NCBI GenBank assembly: GCA_036265325.1 | Contig: DATAPH010000042.1 | Span: 1-13,104, forward strand | DNA from: AC-51 sp036265325 | GTDB lineage: Bacteria; Actinomycetota; UBA4738; HRBIN12 | Direction of reading: 5' to 3' | DNA length: 13,104 nt | Shown here: piece after piece, positions 5,689 through 12,683 of the stretch | Numbering within the stretch: the first letter of the stretch is position 1 | Layout: the number at the start of each line of letters is the position of its first letter | Position numbers and translations under genes: made by a program | The notes under the pieces: generated by a model | Database searches by the model: none | What the model saw: the letters and a program-made list of their open reading frames with translations, nothing else | What the model was told of the DNA's origin: nothing

Positions 5689-7152
5689 TCACCCGGTGTC
5701 GATGCCGTTCCAGGGCGGCACCGTGACGGTGCGCGCGCCCGGAACGCCGCCGAGGATCACCTCGCGCAACTGCGTGTCGTTCTTGCTGGAGCGCTCGTAG
5801 ATCTCGCCGGTGGGATCGGCCTGGATCTGGATGTAGTAGGTGCCGTTGGGCAGGTTCGTGATGTCGAACGACTGCCCCGGCAACGACTGGAAGTAGGTGT
5901 CACCCCACCCCGTCGGGAGCGTCTCTCGCGTCCAGATCGCCGATGCGTCGCCGCACGCCGAGTACAACCCGAGGGTGCCCGGGTTCCAGATGGCGCCCGG
6001 AACGGTGAGATCGATCGCATCGGTTGGCGCGAGGCAGAACCCCGTCTTCTGGCTGCGAACGATGTTGTGCTTGTCGGCACCGAGGAGCCGGTACGCAGCG
6101 AACTGCTCGAAGTGCCAGTGCTCATGTCCCGGAGCGGAGTCGTACTGGAGCGTGCCGACGGGGGCTCGCGCAACGGGCTTGTCCCCACGGTAGAAGGTCT
6201 GCCACGCGTCCATGATGTTCGTGCCGGTGCGACGGAACCCCTCGACGACCATCGGTGCAGGACCGGCGTCCCAAACCGTCGCACCGAAGTCGAGGAAGTC
6301 TCGCCCGGCCGCGCTGTACGCATCGGTGGAGATCCCCCACGCGGGCAGTGCGACGAGGTCCGGGAGGGTGCTCGGCCGCGGGTTGGTCTTCGTCGGAAGC
6401 GTGCTGCCGTTCGACGTGCTGGTGGCGGCGGTTGACGCCGGCGGACAGTACGGAGGGCACCCCGTCGGGCTCGTCGTCACGACGAGCCCGAGCGTCGCCG
6501 ACGCATCGGCTGGAGCGATCGAGAGCAGCCGCTGATAGAGCGACGTGATCTGGACGTGCACCGAGTAGTGGCCGTCCGGCCCGGCGAAGCGGATGCGCGA
6601 CATGTCGAGCGCGCCGACCGCCCACCCTTGGTCGATCCCCCACACCACGCCGGTGGTGAAGGGGTTCGTGTAGCACCCTTGCGGGAACGTGGAGTCCGTC
6701 GGCCCGCTCGCGTCCACGCGCTGCACGTTCCAACTGTCGGGACAGAAAGGAACCGACCCCTTGTAGGCGACGTCGCCCGCCGGGCCGGTCACCGTGACGT
6801 TGAAGAAGTGGCGGAGCCCGGACCAGCGAGGAGCGACAACCTTGTCCGGCAACACGACCTGGCGGGCGGACGTGTCTGGGTCGATGATCTGGGTCGCGAC
6901 GATGGGCGTCGTGTACGAATCGCGGTGTGCGATGACCTCGAACGTGGATCCGTTCGCCGACACCCACAGGCCGCTGTCGACGGAGATCTGTTCCCTCGAG
7001 CGGTAGCGGTACTCCGTGATGCTCGACGTTGGGCTGAACACCCGGAGCTCCGGTCCCTGCGGCGTTGCCTGGGCCGGGCCAGACGCGAGCAGGGCCGCGA
7101 TGAACGAGAGCGAGGCAAGGACGGTCAGCAGGCTGCGGAGGCTTCGGTTCAC
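5689..7152 (-). CDS. Secreted lysyl oxidase-family copper amine oxidase
   Basis: An exported 487-residue protein. Residues 1-29 form a Sec signal peptide (basic start, hydrophobic core LLTVLASLSFIAALLAS, likely cleavage after AQA). Residues 30-230 are a domain I do not recognise, followed by a Cys-Pro and Ser/Thr-rich linker (231-262). Residues 264-470 match the lysyl oxidase catalytic domain: HEHWHF (343-348) is the three-histidine copper site, SQKTGFCL (367-374) and GWGDTY (415-420) follow. Lys369 and Tyr420 align by eye with human LOX Lys320 and Tyr355, which form the lysine tyrosylquinone cofactor, so the site looks intact. LOX enzymes oxidise lysine side chains or amines to aldehydes with release of hydrogen peroxide and ammonia; the bacterial substrate is unknown. 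The GTG at 7152 is chosen over the ATG at 7182 because of the strong GGGAGGG ribosome binding site (7160-7154). Confidence 0.85.
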   Translation of the reverse strand: MNRSLRSLLTVLASLSFIAALLASGPAQATPQGPELRVFSPTSSITEYRYRSREQISVDSGLWVSANGSTFEVIAHRDSYTTPIVATQIIDPDTSARQVVLPDKVVAPRWSGLRHFFNVTVTGPAGDVAYKGSVPFCPDSWNVQRVDASGPTDSTFPQGCYTNPFTTGVVWGIDQGWAVGALDMSRIRFAGPDGHYSVHVQITSLYQRLLSIAPADASATLGLVVTTSPTGCPPYCPPASTAATSTSNGSTLPTKTNPRPSTLPDLVALPAWGISTDAYSAAGRDFLDFGATVWDAGPAPMVVEGFRRTGTNIMDAWQTFYRGDKPVARAPVGTLQYDSAPGHEHWHFEQFAAYRLLGADKHNIVRSQKTGFCLAPTDAIDLTVPGAIWNPGTLGLYSACGDASAIWTRETLPTGWGDTYFQSLPGQSFDITNLPNGTYYIQIQADPTGEIYERSSKNDTQLREVILGGVPGARTVTVPPWNGIDTG

Positions 7153-7203
7153 GGGTCCCTCCCGGATCGTCGGGTCGCGCACGGATGCGCCTGTTCCTAG
7201 ACG

Positions 7204-7231
7204 GTGACGCTCAGCGACGCGGATCGGTTCC
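7204..7231 (-). promoter_or_regulatory. ECF-sigma-like promoter of the lysyl oxidase gene
   Basis: GGAACC (7231-7226) and CGTCAC (7209-7204) on the minus strand are separated by 16 bases. This resembles the GGAAC / CGTC-type pattern recognised by extracytoplasmic-function sigma factors such as SigE. Transcription would start near 7197 and leave a leader of about 45 bases ending in the GGGAGGG site. Envelope-stress control would suit a secreted cell-surface enzyme. Pattern match by eye only; GC-rich DNA gives chance matches. Confidence 0.4.
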
Positions 7232-7245
7232 CGGAGAAGCCAGCC

Positions 7246-7410
7246 CTACCACCCGCAGCACGGAAGGATATAGCCGCACGCAGGGCATCTGTAATGGGCG
7301 TGCTCCGGTTCCATCGGGTGACCACACAGGTCACAGGGCAACCGCTTGGACGCGTCGACGGGCAGACAGTCGGGCGCCGCGGTGAACGTGTCGGCCATCG
7401 TCGCGACCAT
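7246..7410 (-). CDS. Small zinc-ribbon protein (54 aa)
   Basis: A short ORF with two CxxC knuckles: CDLCG at 26-30 and CPACG at 42-46, then YILPCCGW at the very end. This is a compact zinc ribbon with an unusual extra Cys-Cys pair. The N-terminal MADTFTAAPDCLPVD segment, followed by SKRLPCDLCG, looks like a small conserved actinobacterial protein of unknown function that I have seen only as hypothetical. Two starts are possible, ATG at 7410 or ATG at 7398 (50 aa, MADTF...); the shorter one agrees better with the conserved-looking N-terminus, but neither has a strong ribosome binding site. It lies 30 bases downstream of another zinc-binding gene on the same strand, so the pair is probably co-transcribed. 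Its partner could be RNA, DNA or protein. Confidence 0.7.
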   Translation of the reverse strand: MVATMADTFTAAPDCLPVDASKRLPCDLCGHPMEPEHAHYRCPACGYILPCCGW

Positions 7411-7440
7411 ACACCCGGTCACCGACGTGGCGCCGAACGA

Positions 7441-7716
7441 TCAGCCTCGAAGGATCCCCTGGCGCCGAAGCTCCTTGCGCCAGCATTCGGTGTGCCAATG
7501 CCGGCGGTCGTCGGCGGCGCCGTTCGGCACGACGACGAGGTGCCGCAGCGCGGGCCTGATGACGTGGTCGCAGCCGGGGCAGCGGTACTCCTTGTCGCTC
7601 GCGACCTCTCGCACCTCGTAGCCGTCGACGATCGCCCAGGCCGGCGCGCGCGGGCCGCCGACCGGCGCGGGCGACGGCAGGTACGCGACCGGCGCGCGCT
7701 TGTTCTTCCGCGGCAT
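7441..7716 (-). CDS. Small zinc-binding protein of the actinobacterial 'ATP/GTP-binding protein' type
   Basis: A 91-residue basic protein. The core YRCPGCDHVIRPALRHLVVV (44-63), followed by ADDRRHWHTECWRKELRR (68-85), puts Cys46, Cys49, His73 or His75 and Cys78 in place for one zinc site. Databases often label this actinobacterial family 'ATP/GTP-binding protein', but no Walker motif is visible, so that name should not be taken as a function. The basic N-terminus (MPRKNKR) and Arg-rich C-terminus would suit nucleic-acid binding. The ATG at 7716 overlaps the hydrolase stop codon by one base (TGATG), which points to translational coupling with the hydrolase; the zinc-ribbon gene follows. Confidence 0.85.
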   Translation of the reverse strand: MPRKNKRAPVAYLPSPAPVGGPRAPAWAIVDGYEVREVASDKEYRCPGCDHVIRPALRHLVVVPNGAADDRRHWHTECWRKELRRQGILRG

Positions 7717-8369
7717 CAGCTGTTGGCCTTCACGAAGTCGACGACGAACGGGACGAGTTGCGCGGCGTTGTCGCGCGGCTTGTCTTTGCGCGACCGCTCG
7801 AACGAGTGGCCGGCGTCCTCGAACGGCACGTACGTGGCCCGCGTGCCGAGCTTGCGAAGGACGCCGGCGAGCACGTCGGGGTCGGCGAACGGATCCTTGG
7901 TCCCCTGCACGAACAGCATGGGGATCTTCAGTCCGTAGAGGTGCTCGTCGCGTGGTTGGTCCGATCGGCCGGGCGCGTGCAGCGGGTAGCCGAGGAACAC
8001 GAGGCCGGCGGCCGGCATGCCGTCGGCGGCGGCCATCGAGGCCATCCGACCGCCGTAGCTCTTGCCGCCGGCGAACACCGGCCGGCCGCCGGTGCGGGTT
8101 GTGGCCGCGTCCACGGCGACGACCACCGCGGCGGTCGCGTCCTTCGGCGAACCCGGGCTCTTCCGGCCCGCCTCCAGGTAGGGGAAATTGAACCGGAGCG
8201 CCGAAACGCCCTGCGCCGCGAGCTCCTCACAGAAGCCTTTCATGAAGGGGTGATCCATGCCCGCGCCCGCGCCGTGCGCGACGACCAGCGCCGATGCGTT
8301 CTTGCCGCCGTCGTGCCACGCGGCGGACACGTCGCCTTTGAGCGTCTCGAGGCTGAAGGCTTCGCTCAT
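7716..8369 (-). CDS. Alpha/beta-hydrolase of the dienelactone-hydrolase-like KANL3/Tex30 type
   Basis: A 217-residue cytoplasmic hydrolase. VVAHGAGAGMDHPFM (29-43) forms the oxyanion region, GGKSYGGRMAS (101-111) holds the nucleophile Ser104, GTKDPFA (156-162) the acid Asp159, and AGHSF (186-190) the base His188, so the catalytic triad is complete. The small lidless layout and the HGAGAGMDHPFM block resemble the KANL3/Tex30 family, whose bacterial members are uncharacterised esterase- or peptidase-like proteins. The ATG at 8369 has AGGAG directly abutting it, which is too close for a normal ribosome binding site. It is divergent from the DUF72 gene with only 19 bases between the start codons and overlaps the small zinc-binding gene by one base. 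The substrate is not predictable. Confidence 0.9.
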   Translation of the reverse strand: MSEAFSLETLKGDVSAAWHDGGKNASALVVAHGAGAGMDHPFMKGFCEELAAQGVSALRFNFPYLEAGRKSPGSPKDATAAVVVAVDAATTRTGGRPVFAGGKSYGGRMASMAAADGMPAAGLVFLGYPLHAPGRSDQPRDEHLYGLKIPMLFVQGTKDPFADPDVLAGVLRKLGTRATYVPFEDAGHSFERSRKDKPRDNAAQLVPFVVDFVKANS

Positions 8370-8388
8370 CTCCTGCCATGATGCCAGC

Positions 8389-9147
8389 GTGAGCGGCCGC
8401 TTCTACCTCGGCACGTCGGGGTTCGCCTACGACGAGTGGCGCAAGGGCGTCTTCTACCCCGAGGACCTGAAGAAGGACGACATGCTCGACTACTACTCGA
8501 CGCAGCTGTCGTCGGTCGAGATCAACTACACGTTCCGCCGCTTCCCCACGGAGAAAACCGTCGAGAAGTGGAAGGGAAAGGCAGCGCCCGGCTTCGTGTT
8601 CACGCTGAAGGCCAACCAGCGCATCACGCACTGGAAGAAGCTTGAGGACGTCGGCGAGGACGTGAAGGACTTCGTCACGCGCGGCAAGCTGCTCGGCGAT
8701 CGGTTCGGGTGCGTGTTGTTCCAGTGCCCGCCGTCCCTCAAGTACGACGCGGCGTTGCTCGACGGATTCCTGTCGGTGCTGCCCATGGGTGGCCCGTCCT
8801 ACGCGATGGAGTTCCGCCACGACTCGTGGGCCGCGGCGCGCGACCGACTGCTCAGCGCAGGCGTCGGCTGGTGCGTCGCCGAGACCGACGAGAAGGATCC
8901 GAAGCCCGAAGATCTGTCGTGGGAACCGGTCGGCTATCTCCGTTTGCGGAAGACCGAGTACACCGATGAGGAGCTCCGCCAGTGGGCCGGGCGGATCCAA
9001 CCCGCCCTGAGCGGCGGAGCCACGATCTTCTGTTACTTCAAGCACGAGGACGAGGGCGCCTCGCCGAAGATGGCGAAGCGGCTCGAACAGATATTGAGCC
9101 GCGCAGAAGACCAGCACCCTGCCGAGGGATCTGCACAGGCCGGCTAG
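8389..9147 (+). CDS. DUF72 (YecE-like) protein
   Basis: A 252-residue TIM-barrel-like protein of unknown biochemical role. It has the family opening FYLGTSGFAYDEWRKGVFYP (5-24), SSVEINYTFRRFPTEKTVEKW (41-61), FTLKANQRITH (71-81), LFQCPPSL (110-117), the AMEFRHDSW stretch (139-147), YLRLR (183-187) and the late FCYFKHEDEGASP (214-226), where typical members have a Y-F-N-N type ending. The length is normal. The GTG at 8389 gives the expected N-terminus. There is no ribosome binding site, but CATGAT lies six bases upstream, so a leaderless message is likely. An alternative longer reading from 8257 would cover the divergent hydrolase start and is rejected. The phosphoesterase gene follows after 17 bases, so they may be co-transcribed. 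DUF72 proteins have been linked loosely to nucleic-acid metabolism, without proof. Confidence 0.9.
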   Translation: MSGRFYLGTSGFAYDEWRKGVFYPEDLKKDDMLDYYSTQLSSVEINYTFRRFPTEKTVEKWKGKAAPGFVFTLKANQRITHWKKLEDVGEDVKDFVTRGKLLGDRFGCVLFQCPPSLKYDAALLDGFLSVLPMGGPSYAMEFRHDSWAAARDRLLSAGVGWCVAETDEKDPKPEDLSWEPVGYLRLRKTEYTDEELRQWAGRIQPALSGGATIFCYFKHEDEGASPKMAKRLEQILSRAEDQHPAEGSAQAG

Positions 9148-9164
9148 GAGCGCCGGCCAGCCGC

Positions 9165-10646
9165 ATGAAGATGGCGATGGTGCGCCGCTCTCGTACGGGC
9201 AGATGCCGAACCGCTGCTGCTGCGATCATTACGTTGGCTGTGTTCGTCGCGTGTACCAGTGGCGGCGGTCAAGGATCGCCGACCGCGACATCGACGAGCG
9301 GTTCGGGATCTGCGACGGGGTCCGCTTCGGCCGGCGCCGCAGGCCTGAACACCATCAAGCACGTGATCGTGATCGTGCAAGAGAACCGCTCGTTCGATCA
9401 GTATTTCGGCACGTTCCCCGGGGCCGACGGGTTCCCGACCAAGGATGGACACTTCACGACCTGCGTGCCGGATCCGGTGACAGGGTCGTGCGCAGGTCCG
9501 TATCACGACAGCAGTCTGCTCGACTACGGCGGTCCCCACGAGCAGACCTCATCCATCGAGGACCAGAACAACGGCCAGATGGACGGGTTCATCCGAACGG
9601 TCGTGGGCGCCGGCTACTCGTGCGCAGCGGACCGGTCGTCGTCGCTTTGCCAACACCACAACGGGCCGCTGGGACAGCCTGACGTGATGGGGTACCACGA
9701 TGCCCGAGAGATCCCCAACTACTGGACCTGGGCATCGACCTACATGCTGCAGGACCAGTTATTCGCGCCGACCGACTCGTGGACGCTCCCCTCACACCTC
9801 TACCTGGTGTCGGCCTGGTCGGCCGTCTGCTCGGATCCACTCCGGCCGATGAGCTGTCGGTCGACGGGATCAGCCTCCGGCGCCGTTCGCTACCAGCGGC
9901 AGGGCGGCACCGGACCGACCTACGGTTGGACGGACATCACGTACCTGCTGCACAAAGCGGGCGTGAGCTGGGGGTACTACTCGGGCAAGACGTCGTGCGT
10001 GCATTTCTGCCCGCAGGACGGCGCCTCAAACGTTCTGCAGAACCCACTGCCGTGGTTCACCACCGTGCGGCAGGACAAACAGCTCGGTGGGATCGGCACC
10101 CATCGAGACTTCCTCGACGCGGTGCGGAACGGGAAGCTGCCATCGGTCTCGTGGCTCGTGCCGGGGAACGGCCCCATCAGCGAGCACCCGGGCTCGAACG
10201 GTCCGCTCACGGACGGCCAGGCGTACGTGACGAGGATGGTGGACGCCGTCATGCGGTCGCCGTACTGGGATTCCTCGGCGATCTTCCTCACATGGGACGA
10301 TTGGGGCGGGTTCTACGATCACGTCGTTCCGCCGCATGTCGACCAGCTCGGGTACGGCCTGCGCGTTCCGGGGATCGTCATCTCGCCGTGGGTGAAGCCC
10401 GGGACGATCGATCATCAGACGCTCTCGTTCGACGCGTACCTCAAGTTCATCGAGGACCGATTCCTCGGTGGGCAGCGACTCGATCCACGCACGGACGGAC
10501 GACCGGACCCCCGGCCGACGGTCAGGGAGAACGTGAAGATCCTCGGCGACCTCCGTAAGGAGTTCGACTTCGCGCAGAGGCCGCTGCCGCCGATACCTCT
10601 GCCCGTGCATCCGGCGCCGGGTCCAGCGTCGACGCCTGGCGGGTGA
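9165..10646 (+). CDS. Phosphoesterase-family lipoprotein (phospholipase C / acid phosphatase type)
   Basis: A 493-residue exported protein. The N-terminus is basic (MVRRSRTGRCR), then hydrophobic, ending in VFVAC with Cys30 as probable lipidation site (the -3 Phe is unusual for a lipobox), followed by a Gly/Ser/Thr-rich spacer to about 60. HVIVIVQENRSFDQYFGTFP (66-85) is the opening metal-binding block of the family that includes bacterial phospholipases C and AcpA-type acid phosphatases. LVPGNGPISEHP (331-342) and LTWDDWGGFYDHVVPP (375-390) complete the core. It likely cleaves phosphate monoesters or phospholipid head groups at the cell surface; phosphatase and phospholipase cannot be told apart here. 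Several ATGs (9165, 9171, 9177) are in frame; the first keeps the basic region. AGGAG overlaps the DUF72 stop codon, 14 bases before the ATG. The Pro-rich C-terminus (474-492) is probably unstructured. Confidence 0.9.
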   Translation: MKMAMVRRSRTGRCRTAAAAIITLAVFVACTSGGGQGSPTATSTSGSGSATGSASAGAAGLNTIKHVIVIVQENRSFDQYFGTFPGADGFPTKDGHFTTCVPDPVTGSCAGPYHDSSLLDYGGPHEQTSSIEDQNNGQMDGFIRTVVGAGYSCAADRSSSLCQHHNGPLGQPDVMGYHDAREIPNYWTWASTYMLQDQLFAPTDSWTLPSHLYLVSAWSAVCSDPLRPMSCRSTGSASGAVRYQRQGGTGPTYGWTDITYLLHKAGVSWGYYSGKTSCVHFCPQDGASNVLQNPLPWFTTVRQDKQLGGIGTHRDFLDAVRNGKLPSVSWLVPGNGPISEHPGSNGPLTDGQAYVTRMVDAVMRSPYWDSSAIFLTWDDWGGFYDHVVPPHVDQLGYGLRVPGIVISPWVKPGTIDHQTLSFDAYLKFIEDRFLGGQRLDPRTDGRPDPRPTVRENVKILGDLRKEFDFAQRPLPPIPLPVHPAPGPASTPGG

Positions 10647-10655
10647 GAGGCTCGG

Positions 10656-10685
10656 TTGACAAGCGCGGGCCCTTGGTACTGAAGT
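10656..10685 (+). promoter_or_regulatory. Candidate promoter of the DHFR-like gene
   Basis: A perfect -35 hexamer TTGACA (10656-10661) lies in the 46-base gap after the phosphoesterase gene. TGAAGT (10680-10685) after an 18-base spacer is a modest -10, seven bases before the ATG, and would give a leaderless transcript. TACTGA at 10677 is an alternative at a short 15-base spacing. Confidence 0.35.
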
Positions 10686-10692
10686 CGGATCG

Positions 10693-11280
10693 ATGAGCGT
10701 GACGGGGAAGACGCAGTACTACACCGCGACGAGCATCGACGGCTTCATCGCGGACGAGCACAACTCGCTCGACTGGCTGTTCCAGGCGCATCAAGAGCAC
10801 GACGAGAGTCAGTGGGAGGCCTTCATCGGCGCGGTCGGCGCGATGGCGATGGGGGCGACGACCTACGAGTGGGCGCTGGAGCACGACAAGCTGCTCGAGA
10901 ACCCCGGCAAGTGGCACGACTACTACGGCGACATCCCGTGTTGGGTGTTCACGCACCGTGAGCTGCGGGCCGTTCCGAACGCCGACATCCGATTCGCGCA
11001 GGGCGACGAACGGGCGGTTCACGAAGAGATGACCGCGGTTGCGGGCGGTAAGAACATCTGGATCGTCGGCGGCGGCGAGCTCGTCGGCAGGTTCGCCGAC
11101 GAAGGGCTGCTCGACGAGATACAGCTCCATGTCGCGCCGGTGATGCTCGGCGCCGGCGCGCCGCTCCTCCCCCGTCGGATCACGTCCCAACGCTTGACGT
11201 TGACGAGCGCCGAGAACGTCGGCGGCTTCGCGTTCCTGACCTACGCCGTTTCTTCGAACTCGAGCGGTGCCGCGGGCTGA
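10693..11280 (+). CDS. Dihydrofolate reductase-like / RibD C-terminal-domain protein
   Basis: A 195-residue cytoplasmic protein of the YyaP/YwjB-like branch of the DHFR fold. It shows TATSIDGFIADEHNSLDWL (11-29), MGATTYEW (53-60), VFTHR (85-89), the cofactor-binding IWIVGGGELVGRF (122-134), and LDEIQLHVAPVMLGAGAPLL (140-159). These match the NADPH-binding part of RibD reductase domains, but the gene is not fused to a deaminase and is not next to riboflavin genes, so neither riboflavin nor folate synthesis should be assumed. Actinomycetes carry many such paralogues of unknown substrate. There is no clear ribosome binding site before the ATG. The 3' end overlaps the converging radical SAM gene by 40 bases. 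Confidence 0.9.
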   Translation: MSVTGKTQYYTATSIDGFIADEHNSLDWLFQAHQEHDESQWEAFIGAVGAMAMGATTYEWALEHDKLLENPGKWHDYYGDIPCWVFTHRELRAVPNADIRFAQGDERAVHEEMTAVAGGKNIWIVGGGELVGRFADEGLLDEIQLHVAPVMLGAGAPLLPRRITSQRLTLTSAENVGGFAFLTYAVSSNSSGAAG

Positions 11281-12683
11281 GCGTCCGTCGCATCCTGGGG
11301 CTGCCGGTCCGGATCGCGATCCCCTGCCTGCTTCGATCGCGCCCCGATGAACGCGTCCAGCGTCCGCTCGAGCGCCGGCAGCATCGCGTTGACGTGCCGT
11401 GACCGGATCAGCAGATCCCAGAGCGACTCGAACTTCTTCCAGCCGCCGGCGTACGCCAGATGTCGCGCCCTGGCCCGAAGCGTGTCCTGCGCGGCCGAAC
11501 CGCGGCGGATCGAGCTCCAGCGATAGAACTCGCGGTACGCACGCCAGTAGCCCGCTTCGAGCTCGTCGGCGAGCCGCTGATGCAGGGCCGTTCCCGGATA
11601 CGGCGTCATGATGTGGAAGGTCGCGGTTTCGAGTCCGCGCGCGATCGCCCAGTCGACGGTGCGCGCGAAGACGTCCGGACCGTCCCCGTCCAGACCGAAC
11701 ACGAAGCTGCCGTTCACCATGATCCCGAGGTCGTGCGCCCGTCGGATCGCTTCGTCGTAGCCCCGTCCGAGGTGCCCACGCTTCGCGTCGAGCTGGAGAT
11801 CATCGGGACCGAGGGTCTCGAACCCGACGAACACACTGAGCATGCCGGCCTCGGCGGCGCGCTCGATCAGATCGCCGCGAAGGATCGCCTTCACCGTGCT
11901 CGCACCTTGGAACAAGCGGCCCATCCCACGCATGCCGTCGAACAGCGCAGCGGCGAAGCGCTCGTTCCCAAGGAGGTGGTCGTCGAGGAAGTACAGATGC
12001 CGACCCGGTAGCCGGTCGATCTCGGCCAGCGCTTCGTCCACCTGTTGCGTGTAGAACGAGCGGCCGCCCGTGTAGAACGCGTCCTTGTAACAGAAGTCGC
12101 AATGATGAGGGCATCCGCGCGAAACCACGAGCGAGTTCGGGCACAGGTAGCGGTGACGGTCGATCAGGTCACGTCGAACCGGCGGCGCGCCGGCGAGCGT
12201 TCGCATGGTCGGCGACGCTTCGTACCGCGACAGCGGCCGTCCGGCACGGAAGTCCCCGAGGAAGGCCTCCCACGCGCCCTCGCCCGGACCGACGATCACC
12301 GTGTCCGCGTGGCGGGCCGCCTCATCGGGAAACGAGCTCGGATGCAAGCCTCCCACGCACACGTACGTGTCCCGCGCGCGATAGGCATCCGCGATCTCCC
12401 ATGCGCGCCGGGCCGACGTGATGTAGACGCTCATCACCAGCAGATCGGGCTGATCGTCGAGATCGAGCGGCGCGTGCACGTGCTCGTCGAGCAGCTCCAC
12501 CTCGTCGAATGGATCGAGGTAGCTCGCGAGCGACGCGAGCCCGAGCGGCGGGAAGAGCGCGTACTTGATGCGCCGATAGCCCGGCGCGTTCGCTTCCATC
12601 AACGCCGGCAGGATCATCTTCACGCGCAGCGGGCGGTTGATAGCCCGGCGCGTGGTGCGCGACACAACGCCACGCGTGCCCAC
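11241..12683 (-). CDS. Cobalamin-binding-type radical SAM protein
   Basis: A 480-residue protein. Residues 20-150 are a Rossmann-like B12-binding-type domain (ALFPPLGLASLASYLDP at 42-58, CVGGLHPSSFPDEAARHADTVIVGPGEGAW at 109-138, in two halves around the GGLHPS turn). It lacks the DxHxxG cobalamin-ligand motif, as in other class B radical SAM enzymes. SRGCPHHCDFCYKD (188-201) gives the Cx3Cx2C cluster ligands Cys191, Cys195 and Cys198, followed by YFLDDHLLGN (231-240), VGFETL (286-291) and MVNGSFVFGLDGD (322-334) of the SAM barrel, and a C-terminal helical extension. Relatives methylate unactivated carbons, e.g. hopanoids (HpnP) or natural products. The substrate here is unknown and no hopanoid genes adjoin. 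The GTG at 12683 has GAGAGGGG seven bases upstream; a GTG at 12623 is possible. The tail after about 450 is polar and likely disordered; its last 40 bases overlap the DHFR-like gene. Confidence 0.9.
   Translation of the reverse strand: MGTRGVVSRTTRRAINRPLRVKMILPALMEANAPGYRRIKYALFPPLGLASLASYLDPFDEVELLDEHVHAPLDLDDQPDLLVMSVYITSARRAWEIADAYRARDTYVCVGGLHPSSFPDEAARHADTVIVGPGEGAWEAFLGDFRAGRPLSRYEASPTMRTLAGAPPVRRDLIDRHRYLCPNSLVVSRGCPHHCDFCYKDAFYTGGRSFYTQQVDEALAEIDRLPGRHLYFLDDHLLGNERFAAALFDGMRGMGRLFQGASTVKAILRGDLIERAAEAGMLSVFVGFETLGPDDLQLDAKRGHLGRGYDEAIRRAHDLGIMVNGSFVFGLDGDGPDVFARTVDWAIARGLETATFHIMTPYPGTALHQRLADELEAGYWRAYREFYRWSSIRRGSAAQDTLRARARHLAYAGGWKKFESLWDLLIRSRHVNAMLPALERTLDAFIGARSKQAGDRDPDRQPQDATDAQPAAPLEFEETA

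Noticed and set aside
7153..7182. ATG start at 7182 for the lysyl oxidase protein
   Set aside because: It would add ten charged residues before the signal peptide and include the GGGAGGG ribosome binding site inside the coding region. The GTG at 7152 is the better start.
7441..7716. Nucleotide-binding function suggested by the usual database name of this small family
   Set aside because: No P-loop or other nucleotide-binding motif is visible; only a Cys/His zinc site is.
8227..9117. A 296-residue minus-strand frame opposite DUF72
   Set aside because: No recognisable motif, and the composition is that of a reverse-strand shadow. The plus-strand frame has the full DUF72 pattern.
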